5,275 bases of DNA from contig DDCX01000133.1 in assembly GCA_002336475.1 (NCBI GenBank), positions 1-5,275 on the forward strand, read 5' to 3'. This document shows positions 1 to 5,275 of the stretch, one piece after another. Each line of letters begins with the position of its first letter. Position 1 is the stretch's first letter. The translations under genes were made by a program, and so were the position numbers. The notes beneath the pieces were generated by a model. It saw only the letters and a program-made list of their open reading frames with translations. It ran no database searches and had not been told where the DNA came from. Source of the DNA: Flavobacteriales bacterium UBA1995 (GTDB taxonomy: Bacteria > Bacteroidota > Bacteroidia > Flavobacteriales_D > Sanyastnellaceae).

Positions 1-768
1 TGTAGCAGGATAGTCACACGTATAAACGCAGCTGCCATTGTCTTCGTTGGCGCCCATGTCGTAATTGGTGGCATTGCTGTCTGTGCAACCGAACACCGCA
101 TTAGGGCTGCTGCTAAAAGGGAGCTGGACCAAATCATCGTTGGACTGGACACCGCCTACAAAAGTGGCGACTGAGATCACTCCATAGAGTGTGGTGTCTG
201 TGGTGAATTGACCGATCAATACGAGGCTGTCTTCACCAGCATATGCGTTGGTGTTAGGGAAAATTGGAAACCAAGCGCCGCCTGTTTGGGTGTCCATGAT
301 GATGTCAGACCCCACGGCTCCGCCACCTGGTTCAAATTCTGGAATCCAGTCTGCTAAAGGGTCACCTACTGCGTTGATGGCAGCCTGACCATTGGCAACC
401 ACTGCGGGAGCGTCCATTCCAATCGTGATAAAACTGTCAAACTCAAGATCGGGGAATACCGCGAAGAGCGCAGGGTTATACCCTTCATTGTCCTTTCCTC
501 CGAAAGCTGAGTTGAAGAAATTGTCTCCTCCTTGAATCCGGGTAGGAAATTGAACATCACCATACACTGCTGTCAAGAAATCTTGATCAGAAGCGAATTT
601 GACATAGATACGGTAAGTGTTATAGCCGGTCAAGTCGGTTGTTCCCACCATACCAATGTTTTCGGCATAGGTCTCAACGACAATTTCTGTGGCCTGACCC
701 ATCAGGCGACCTGGAATAGAGCAGACCCAGACCATGGCCAAAACAGGAAGGAGAGAGCGGCCATTCAT
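1..768 (-). CDS. Gene C: secreted protein of unknown function with Cys-rich repeat (3' partial)
   Basis: All 256 codons from ATG 768-766 to the window edge are sense; the stop lies outside. Residues 1-26 (MNGRSLLPVLAMVWVC...) form a signal peptide with one early Arg and a likely cut after GQA. C16 is not in a good lipobox, so a lipoprotein is unlikely. Residues about 27-205 form one domain with the landmarks EIVVETYAEN, NTYRIYVKF (50-58), FITIG (113-117), GGAWF (163-167) and LVLIGQFTTD. I recall this pattern from secreted proteins of marine Flavobacteriales but know of no assigned function. A short linker leads to a Cys repeat at 227-247 (GCTDSNATNY...), followed by CVYTCDYPAT at the edge. 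The repeat suggests that further repeats and a tail like those of genes A and B follow. The start overlaps gene B's stop in ATGA, which fits co-translation. Confidence 0.93.
   Translation of the reverse strand, partial: MNGRSLLPVLAMVWVCSIPGRLMGQATEIVVETYAENIGMVGTTDLTGYNTYRIYVKFASDQDFLTAVYGDVQFPTRIQGGDNFFNSAFGGKDNEGYNPALFAVFPDLEFDSFITIGMDAPAVVANGQAAINAVGDPLADWIPEFEPGGGAVGSDIIMDTQTGGAWFPIFPNTNAYAGEDSLVLIGQFTTDTTLYGVISVATFVGGVQSNDDLVQLPFSSSPNAVFGCTDSNATNYDMGANEDNGSCVYTCDYPAT
28..90 (-). repeat. Cys repeat C1 (gene C)
   Basis: Residues 227-247: begins GCTDSNATNY and ends EDNGSC. It ties gene C to the same repeat family as its two neighbours. Whether more repeats follow cannot be seen. Confidence 0.88.
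691..768 (-). other. Signal peptide of gene C
   Basis: Residues 1-26: Arg4, then the hydrophobic stretch LLPVLAMVWVCSI, with Gly24 at -3 and Ala26 at -1 of a likely cut before TEIVVE. It supports the ATG that overlaps gene B's stop. The cut site is uncertain by a few residues. Confidence 0.75.
765..768 (-). promoter_or_regulatory. ATGA stop/start overlap between genes B and C
   Basis: Read on the minus strand, gene C's ATG (768-766) shares two bases with gene B's TGA (767-765). There is no purine-rich ribosome binding site just upstream (the bases before the ATG encode NPCTE of gene B). Translation of gene C probably depends on ribosomes finishing gene B. Confidence 0.85.
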
Positions 769-2774
769 TCCGTGCAGGGGTTTCCGAAGTCGCCGAGGAT
801 GACAAGGAGATCAGCGATAGCGATGAGTCCGTCACCATTGATGTCCGACGGGCATGGGTTGGGGCCTGAGACGTCGTCCGCATAGAGGCAGTTGCCGCTG
901 TCCTCGTTGAACATAGCATGGTAGTTCATGGCGGCCGGGTCCATGCAGCCGGGAAAGATGCAGGTGCCATTGTCTTGATTGGCGACGACATTGAAGTTGG
1001 ATGCGCCAGGGTAGGTGCAACCGAGGATGGCATTGGGGTTCGGCTGCACCAATAGGTCCAAAGTGGCGGTGAAAGTCCCGATGGAAAACGGAGCGTTGAA
1101 GATGGAAATGCTCATCTCGCCCGCCACTTGAACCTGATGCGCACCTTGTTCCAGCGCATACCCGGACAGGCTTAAGCATGCTTGTTCCCCGCCAGTGAGG
1201 TACTCCTCGCTCAATTCAGCGGAAATACCCTCCGGCAAACCGGAGACCGACTGTATGTCAAAGGAATGCACCCCGTAATCTACCCCGCTGCTTGGGTCGG
1301 TGATGGTGTTGGGTACGTTCAACACCCAACCCGTCACCAGAACGTCTTCCGACGCATCGTACCAATCCAGTTCACCGAAGTACGACGTCGAAAACGACGG
1401 ATGGATTCCAAACGGCACCATTTCCGCCCAAAAGTCCTGTCCGATTTCAAGACAACCCGCCATCTCGATGCAAGATCCGTCATCGAATTGAGCGTCGGAG
1501 TCATAGTTGGCCGCGGACGGGTCCGTGCACCCGAAGGCGCCGTCTCCGGTGAAGTTCTCAGATGCATTTAAGTTGCTCTCGAGGGCGGAAAAACCGCTGG
1601 TTCCATCATAATCGAGGATGAAGGAGGCAATCGGGTCACCCGCCACGTATGGGAACTGGTGGACAGAGCGGACAGTGCAGTATCCATCCTGACTTCCCCA
1701 TTGGCTCCCGAACAATCCGTCGCCGTATTCATCCGTCAAAGTGAACTTGTAGCACCCGTCTGCCGATACCTCGACCTCCCATGTGTAGGTCGTGGTGTTG
1801 TCCAGCGACCCTGGGGCCAAGGATTCAATGACATTTCCCGCGTCGTCTTCGACGGTCCACCCGGTCTCCTCGCCCCACCCATCGGTCAGGATCTCGATGT
1901 GGAGGAGACGGGTGGCCGGTACACCAGCATCGAATTCGGCCTCGATCACATCGTTGGCGGAGTTCATGTCTCCGCTGGTCACCCTGAGTTCATAGGTCGC
2001 ATCCCCGCTGAACGCATATGGCGGCAAAGTCACTACCTCGATGCCATAGGTGTCAAGGCTGCCCGTCCAGTTGGTGAGTCCGACTTGGACACCGTTGACG
2101 AACATGCCGATGGTGACTGAGGTCAAGGTGTTGAGCCCCAGGTTCATCATCTCGACGGCAATATCTGTGTCGAAGCCAATGCAACCGGATCCGTCTCCCA
2201 CGTATTCGAGCAGGGCAACGTCACTGGCCAAATTGGCCGCCGCGCAGTCGTTGGCAAACAAGATGGCGGCGTGGTCGTCAGCCGAGATTTGGCTGCTTTC
2301 CTTGAGCATGCGGTTGGGGCAGATGGTGTAGATAGTGGGGTAGTATGCTCCGGCGTAATCGTCAAAGATGCTGCCGCCGTTGTCGATGATCGGGTACCCA
2401 GTGCCTTCGATCCAATTTCCTTGGGTCGCAGTTCCAGTTCCTTCCAAGTCCTCAGGAGTGGTGGTGTCGTCTGCTTCGATGAAGAATACATACACCTCGT
2501 CTGTGCCGTCAGGGCCATAAGTCTCCCAAATGTCTTCGAGGGCACCTGTGTTGTGGTAGCTCCAGCAAGGGCCACACCATGTTGCGGCGAATTCAATGAT
2601 GACTTTCTTTCCTTCGTCCAAGAGGCTGTAGAGGTTGTGTTCGACGCCGTTTATATCTGTGGCGGTGAAATCCGGTGCGATGCTGCCAGATGGTAGCTGC
2701 GCATCCACGACTAAGGAGGACATTATCAGAAACAGCGGGCCGGCAAGGCGAAAGAGAGAGGGTGTATGGTTCAT
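765..2774 (-). CDS. Gene B: secreted thioredoxin-like protein with Cys-rich repeat / dockerin-like C-terminal cassette
   Basis: 669 aa from ATG 2774-2772 to TGA 767-765. The frame stays open far upstream, but that stretch overlaps gene A's coding region and would bury the signal peptide, so this ATG is preferred. Residues 1-25 form a signal peptide ending in VVDA. Residues 26-177 are a TlpA/AhpC-TSA-type thioredoxin-like domain: APDF near its start, WCGPC at 66-70 with both redox cysteines, and a probable cis-Pro at 146 in YYPT. About 180-285 is a beta-rich region (DVALLEY...VTIGMFVNG) like the extracellular Ig/CARDB-type domains. About 287-400 is another beta domain with CYKFTLTDEYGDG, a pattern common in secreted Bacteroidota proteins. 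Then come Cys repeat 415-435, module 440-584, Cys repeats 585-605 and 609-629, and dockerin-like end 641-669. Disulfide exchange outside the cytoplasm is the likely chemistry; the substrate is unknown. It is tightly coupled to genes A and C. Confidence 0.95.
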   Translation of the reverse strand: MNHTPSLFRLAGPLFLIMSSLVVDAQLPSGSIAPDFTATDINGVEHNLYSLLDEGKKVIIEFAATWCGPCWSYHNTGALEDIWETYGPDGTDEVYVFFIEADDTTTPEDLEGTGTATQGNWIEGTGYPIIDNGGSIFDDYAGAYYPTIYTICPNRMLKESSQISADDHAAILFANDCAAANLASDVALLEYVGDGSGCIGFDTDIAVEMMNLGLNTLTSVTIGMFVNGVQVGLTNWTGSLDTYGIEVVTLPPYAFSGDATYELRVTSGDMNSANDVIEAEFDAGVPATRLLHIEILTDGWGEETGWTVEDDAGNVIESLAPGSLDNTTTYTWEVEVSADGCYKFTLTDEYGDGLFGSQWGSQDGYCTVRSVHQFPYVAGDPIASFILDYDGTSGFSALESNLNASENFTGDGAFGCTDPSAANYDSDAQFDDGSCIEMAGCLEIGQDFWAEMVPFGIHPSFSTSYFGELDWYDASEDVLVTGWVLNVPNTITDPSSGVDYGVHSFDIQSVSGLPEGISAELSEEYLTGGEQACLSLSGYALEQGAHQVQVAGEMSISIFNAPFSIGTFTATLDLLVQPNPNAILGCTYPGASNFNVVANQDNGTCIFPGCMDPAAMNYHAMFNEDSGNCLYADDVSGPNPCPSDINGDGLIAIADLLVILGDFGNPCTE
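768..854 (-). other. Dockerin/EF-hand-like C-terminus of gene B
   Basis: Residues 641-669: CPSDINGDGLIAIADLL followed by VILGDFGNPCTE. D644, N646, D648, G649 and D655 fit a canonical calcium loop. As in gene A there is a single loop between two cysteines 26 residues apart, ending two residues before the stop. Confidence 0.8.
888..1022 (-). repeat. Two tandem Cys repeats B2-B3 (gene B)
   Basis: B2 (1022-960, residues 585-605) begins GCTYPGASNF and ends QDNGTC; B3 (950-888, residues 609-629) begins GCMDPAAMNY and ends EDSGNC. They match A5 and A6 in order and spacing. Confidence 0.9.
1023..1457 (-). other. Beta-rich cassette module in gene B
   Basis: Residues 440-584, from GCLEIG to the NPNAIL just before B2. 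Shared landmarks with gene A: the YGVxSF motif (YGVHSF), EQACLSLSG, HQVQVAGEMSISIF, APFSIGTFT and VQPNPN. It is about ten residues longer than the gene A copy, mostly near its start. Confidence 0.75.
1470..1532 (-). repeat. Cys repeat B1 (gene B)
   Basis: Residues 415-435: begins GCTDPSAANY and ends FDDGSC, outer cysteines 19 residues apart. It opens the C-terminal cassette and corresponds to A4 in gene A. Confidence 0.9.
2700..2774 (-). other. Signal peptide of gene B
   Basis: Residues 1-25: a short start with Arg9, a hydrophobic core LAGPLFLIMSSLVV, and a probable signal peptidase I site after VDA (before QLPSG). No lipobox cysteine follows. It places the thioredoxin-like domain outside the cytoplasm and supports the ATG at 2774. 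Confidence 0.85.
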
Positions 2775-2782
2775 GGTTTCAT
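2772..2782 (-). promoter_or_regulatory. Gene A stop / gene B start junction
   Basis: Gene A ends with TGA at 2781-2779 and gene B begins with ATG at 2774-2772, leaving 4 nt. The minus strand reads ccATGAaaccATGAac: a second ATG (2782-2780) overlaps gene A's stop but opens only a three-codon frame. No Shine-Dalgarno-like motif is present, as is usual in Bacteroidota. The spacing leaves no room for a separate promoter or terminator. Confidence 0.8.
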
Positions 2783-5275
2783 GGTGTGCAGAAAGCGTCG
2801 AATTCGCCGAGTAGAATGAGAAGATCGGCAACCCCGACGAGCTCGTCTCCGTTGAGGTCGGACGGGCAGGTGCTTCCGCCGAGGTCATCGTCAAAGACGC
2901 ACGTGCCGTCGTCCTGGGTGAAAACCGGGTGGTAATTGACAGCTTCGTCGTCCATGCAGCCGGGAATGATGCATGCACCTTCGTCGACCGAGGCCAGCGG
3001 CGAATAATTGGTTGCCCCCACGTACATACATCCCGCGATGGGGTTGGGGTTTGCCTCGATGACCACCGTGTGGGACAAGGTGAATTCTCCTGCGAGGAAG
3101 GGACTGCCGAAGATGAAGATGTACAGTTCCCCGACCAATTCGACTTGATAGGTTCCAGCCGCAGTCGGTGTGCCCACCAGTTCAAGGCAGGCCTGATGGT
3201 TGCCCATCATCGTGCCCGGTAAGTCCGGCAAGCTGATGCCTGGCACCTCCGAGGTTGCATAATCAGGCACAAAAGACTGGACCCCGTAAAAGAAGCCCGT
3301 TCCTTCTTCCTCGATCGTTGACGGCACGTGCAAAGCAATCGACGTATTCATCGGAATCCCGACCATGCCTGCCGACTGCAGGGGATAAAGTCCTAGCGGC
3401 TGGCTTTCGAATAAGCCCGTACCGATGTCCGAACAACCCAAGTCGAAAAAGCAGGATCCGTCGTCGATTGCTGCCAGCGGGTCGTAATTGACCGCCTCAG
3501 GTTCTGTGCATCCCGACACGGGATAAGCACAGGATCCATTGTCCACTGTAGCGATTGGGTTGTAATTGGTGGCCGCTGGGTCGGTGCATCCTAAACAGCT
3601 CTCAAATTCGCAACCATTATTTGTGTCACTAGAGGAGTCATAATTGCAAGCCTCGGGGTCGTTGCAACCTGTTGGTTCTCCTTCGCACACGCATCCGGGT
3701 AGCCAAACATCATTGCTGGTACTCGAATCTCCGTCATCGCAAGGAGTTCCTTCAAGGGCCATTGAGACTAATGATAGACTTAGGGCCATCCGAATGGACA
3801 CATAATCTACGATTTGATAAATCCAATCCAATGCCTCAGTTGGGCCCATTGTGGGATTTAAGATGAGCTGCGTGGGCAAGTAAGATGTTCCATTGGCATC
3901 GTCATAAGCGCCAAGTGCCGCTTCGCTCCACCACTGCCAAGGTGAAGCATCAAACGGCTCAGTTGGAACGTTGTTTGCGTTGTAGTTATTCATGATGGGG
4001 TACAATCCATCCCAGCCTTGATTGCCCAATGCTGTTGCCGGGTCAGACAGCCCTATCTCAGCAAACACGGCATTGTTGTTGGTTGCATAACCGTTGATCT
4101 TTGAGTGGATGTCATACGCACCACTCACCTCCACAAGGGGTTCGTTGGTTGTGAGAACGACCAATACCGCAGTTTCATACGGGACAAAAGGATCGTGTGG
4201 GCATTGGAAGCTCACCATTGGTACGTCGCCTTCATCCAACCAGTTCAAATCACCCAGCGCACCGCCGAGGTTCATTTGGAAGTTGAAGTCAGAACTGTAA
4301 CCTAGGTGATTAGCCATGCACAATTGGAATCCACCGGACGAAGCAGGAGCGAATGTGTCCGTTGTCGCGTCGGGGTCTCCGTGAATGTCCTCGATCACCA
4401 TAGGAATGGAAGAACCATCACCTGGATCATAGTAAAACTTAGTAATGGGCTGTCCTAAATCGTCAAGGATGATGTCTGCATAGTTATTGATTGTGGCGCT
4501 TGCAAGTGTTATGTATCCTCCTGTGCCGTCTCCAATCATCCCAATTTTATCGCCATCAATACGATAAGGATTACCGTCTTCATTTTGTGATTTGCGGAAG
4601 AATCGGACCGCAGTTCGGCTGTCTTGGACCCCTCTATAAATGGCTTGAACAAGACTGGATGCACGCTCTTCTTGCGTCGCGGCAACAGGGCTCCATCCAA
4701 TCCGATAGTCACAACTGGCTACCACGTAACCCTTTTTTGCAAATTCCGTGCAAATGGCGACTGCGCAACTGTCGTTTTTTTTGCCTACGGCACTGCCATT
4801 CGCATATTGGGGAAGAAAGTTACCTGTGTGGAAATAGAGCAACAGAGGTCGTTCCTCCAAAGTGTCGTAAGCCGGCTCATAGATGTCCAGAAGCAAATTT
4901 TCAGGTGCCGGCGGCATCCCTAGCGTGGTGGTGATTATGCTAATGTTGGTGCCATACGCTACGTCCTGACTAACTACAACCTCATCAAAGACATTGTGTA
5001 TGTATCGAAACCCTGAGTCAATGTTTTGGTTCCATACGCATGACCCGTCATTGACTGTGGCATCACTGTCGTAGTTACAAGAACTAGGTTCCGTGCACCC
5101 AAAACAATTTTCATCACAAGGATTGGGTGCGTTGCAGCTTCCATCGGTAGAGCATTGTCCGAAGCAAGTGTTGATCACAGTGTCCTCTGTGATGTTCTCC
5201 AATTGGCGGTTATTGAAGATGACAGGATTTGCGCAGTCTTGACCTGCGATGTTCTCCTTGCATGACCAGTCGCCA
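2779..5275 (-). CDS. Gene A: secreted alpha/beta-hydrolase-like protein with Cys-rich repeats and dockerin-like C-terminus (5' partial)
   Basis: The frame is open from the window edge (first full codon 5274-5272) to TGA at 2781-2779: 831 visible residues, N-terminus missing. A TTG at 5202-5200 is only an internal codon. Residue order, counted from the edge: Cys-rich segment 1-58; repeat GCTEPSSCNY... 59-79; alpha/beta-hydrolase-like domain about 82-500; GTPCDDGD...CVCEG repeat 509-532; three Cys repeats 536-608; beta-rich module 613-747; two Cys repeats 748-792; dockerin/EF-hand-like end 803-831. In the hydrolase, HTGNF (149-153) fits the oxyanion region, D361 in HDPFVPY the catalytic acid and H390 in YDIHSKIN the catalytic base, but the nucleophile elbow reads G-D-G-T-G-G, with Gly250 in place of Ser. 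Esterase or peptidase activity is therefore doubtful; a binding role or a non-canonical family is possible. An extracellular location is inferred from the repeats, as the signal peptide lies outside the window. It is the first visible gene of the run, 4 nt before gene B. Confidence 0.9.
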   Translation of the reverse strand, partial: GDWSCKENIAGQDCANPVIFNNRQLENITEDTVINTCFGQCSTDGSCNAPNPCDENCFGCTEPSSCNYDSDATVNDGSCVWNQNIDSGFRYIHNVFDEVVVSQDVAYGTNISIITTTLGMPPAPENLLLDIYEPAYDTLEERPLLLYFHTGNFLPQYANGSAVGKKNDSCAVAICTEFAKKGYVVASCDYRIGWSPVAATQEERASSLVQAIYRGVQDSRTAVRFFRKSQNEDGNPYRIDGDKIGMIGDGTGGYITLASATINNYADIILDDLGQPITKFYYDPGDGSSIPMVIEDIHGDPDATTDTFAPASSGGFQLCMANHLGYSSDFNFQMNLGGALGDLNWLDEGDVPMVSFQCPHDPFVPYETAVLVVLTTNEPLVEVSGAYDIHSKINGYATNNNAVFAEIGLSDPATALGNQGWDGLYPIMNNYNANNVPTEPFDASPWQWWSEAALGAYDDANGTSYLPTQLILNPTMGPTEALDWIYQIVDYVSIRMALSLSLVSMALEGTPCDDGDSSTSNDVWLPGCVCEGEPTGCNDPEACNYDSSSDTNNGCEFESCLGCTDPAATNYNPIATVDNGSCAYPVSGCTEPEAVNYDPLAAIDDGSCFFDLGCSDIGTGLFESQPLGLYPLQSAGMVGIPMNTSIALHVPSTIEEEGTGFFYGVQSFVPDYATSEVPGISLPDLPGTMMGNHQACLELVGTPTAAGTYQVELVGELYIFIFGSPFLAGEFTLSHTVVIEANPNPIAGCMYVGATNYSPLASVDEGACIIPGCMDDEAVNYHPVFTQDDGTCVFDDDLGGSTCPSDLNGDELVGVADLLILLGEFDAFCTP
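2782..2868 (-). other. Dockerin/EF-hand-like C-terminus of gene A
   Basis: Residues 803-831: CPSDLNGDELVGVADLL followed by ILLGEFDAFCTP. D806, N808, D810 and D817 occupy positions 1, 3, 5 and 12 of an EF-hand-type calcium loop; position 6 is Glu rather than Gly. Only one such loop is present, whereas true type I dockerins have two, and the segment is bracketed by two cysteines. Confidence 0.75.
2899..3033 (-). repeat. Two tandem Cys repeats A5-A6 (gene A, C-terminal)
   Basis: A5 (3033-2971, residues 748-768) begins GCMYVGATNY; A6 (2961-2899, residues 772-792) begins GCMDDEAVNY and ends QDDGTC. They are joined by IIP. They align with repeats B2 and B3 of gene B, including the three-residue joint (IFP there). 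Confidence 0.9.
3034..3438 (-). other. Beta-rich cassette module in gene A
   Basis: Residues 613-747, from GCSDIG to the NPNPIA just before A5. Landmarks are FFYGVQSF, PGISLPDLPG, HQACLELVG, TYQVELVGELYIFIF, SPFLAGEFT and VIEANPNP. The alternating hydrophobic pattern suggests a beta-sandwich. The same landmarks appear in gene B at 1457-1023. Function is not known. Confidence 0.75.
3451..3669 (-). repeat. Three tandem Cys repeats A2-A4 (gene A, central)
   Basis: A2 (3669-3610, residues 536-555) begins GCNDPEACNY, is one residue short, and is followed by EFESC with an extra Cys. A3 (3591-3529, 562-582) begins GCTDPAATNY and ends VDNGSC. A4 (3513-3451, 588-608) begins GCTEPEAVNY and ends IDDGSC. 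Spacers are 5-6 residues. The acidic D-D-G-S-C ends suggest possible metal binding, which is inference. Confidence 0.9.
3679..3750 (-). repeat. GTPCDDGD...CVCEG repeat (gene A)
   Basis: Residues 509-532 read GTPCDDGDSSTSNDVW followed by LPGCVCEG. This is a single copy of a short Cys-rich unit that I recognise from large secreted Bacteroidota proteins, where it often occurs in tandem. It joins the hydrolase-like domain to the Cys repeats. Confidence 0.75.
5038..5100 (-). repeat. Cys repeat A1 (gene A, N-terminal)
   Basis: 21 residues (59-79): begins GCTEPSSCNY and ends NDGSC. The two outer cysteines are 19 residues apart and probably pair; an extra Cys sits before NY. It lies just ahead of the hydrolase-like domain, showing that these repeats flank that domain on both sides. 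Confidence 0.85.

Noticed and set aside
366..563. Short minus-strand frame within gene C's region
   Set aside because: It lies in a different frame from the secreted domain that runs unbroken through this stretch, and has no motif of its own.
718..733. Lipoprotein signal at C16 of gene C
   Set aside because: The residues before the Cys (V-W-V) do not fit a lipobox, and a better signal peptidase I site follows at GQA.
2271..2696. Long plus-strand open frame opposite the thioredoxin domain
   Set aside because: It is antisense to a well-supported domain and has no recognisable motifs. Open antisense frames arise here because the real genes rarely use TTA, CTA or TCA codons. The same holds for 1659-2120, 532-885 and 4491-4934.
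2771..2782. Three-codon frame (M-K-P) from the ATG that overlaps gene A's stop
   Set aside because: Too short to be a gene. It may be chance, arising from the repeated ccATGA motif at the junction.
2775..3185. In-frame upstream extension of gene B (open for 137 codons before its ATG)
   Set aside because: It overlaps the cassette of gene A, which is clearly coding in another frame, its residues look unlike any domain, and it would bury a good signal peptide.
4775..4783. Run of eight A on the coding strand forming a slippery A-AAA-AAC heptamer in gene A (possible frameshift or sequencing error)
   Set aside because: The hydrolase-like domain continues in the same frame on both sides (GKKNDSC), so no shift is needed to explain the protein.
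5200..5202. TTG as start codon of gene A
   Set aside because: The frame stays open to the window edge, with the Cys-rich sequence continuing upstream (GDWSCKEN), and no signal peptide follows the TTG.

Overview
The window is fully coding on the minus strand. It holds three co-directional genes packed head to tail, read from right to left: gene A (5275-2779, start outside the window), gene B (2774-765, complete, 669 aa) and gene C (768-1, end outside the window). The A-B junction has a 4-nt spacer and the B-C junction is a 4-nt ATGA overlap, so the three are very probably one transcription unit. No RNA gene, mobile element, CRISPR array, promoter or terminator is visible, and there is no non-coding stretch longer than 4 nt.

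The organism is most likely a marine-type member of Bacteroidota, order Flavobacteriales (Crocinitomicaceae, Cryomorphaceae or Schleiferiaceae-like lineages). The evidence is the secreted proteins rich in the short cysteine repeat GCxDPxAxNY...DDGSC, a GTPCDDGD...CVCEG repeat, a secreted WCGPC thioredoxin-like domain, and the lack of Shine-Dalgarno sequences before the two visible starts. This assignment comes from recognising protein styles and was not tested by a search.

Gene A encodes a large extracellular protein: cysteine-rich N-terminal segment, an alpha/beta-hydrolase-like domain with glycine where the nucleophile serine is expected, a GTPCDDGD repeat, several cysteine repeats, a beta-sandwich-like module, two more cysteine repeats and a single dockerin/EF-hand-like C-terminus. 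Gene B encodes a signal peptide, a thioredoxin-like domain, two beta-rich domains, and then a C-terminal cassette clearly homologous to that of gene A. Gene C encodes a signal peptide, a secreted domain of a type frequent in marine Flavobacteriales but without a known function, and the first cysteine repeat of what is probably another repeat-bearing tail.

Together the operon looks like a set of co-expressed cell-surface or secreted proteins with interchangeable N-terminal domains on a common cysteine-rich, calcium-loop-bearing C-terminal cassette. The cassette is the best candidate for a sorting, anchoring or assembly module, since neither complete C-terminus resembles the usual type IX secretion sorting domain. 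What the three proteins do together cannot be determined from the sequence.
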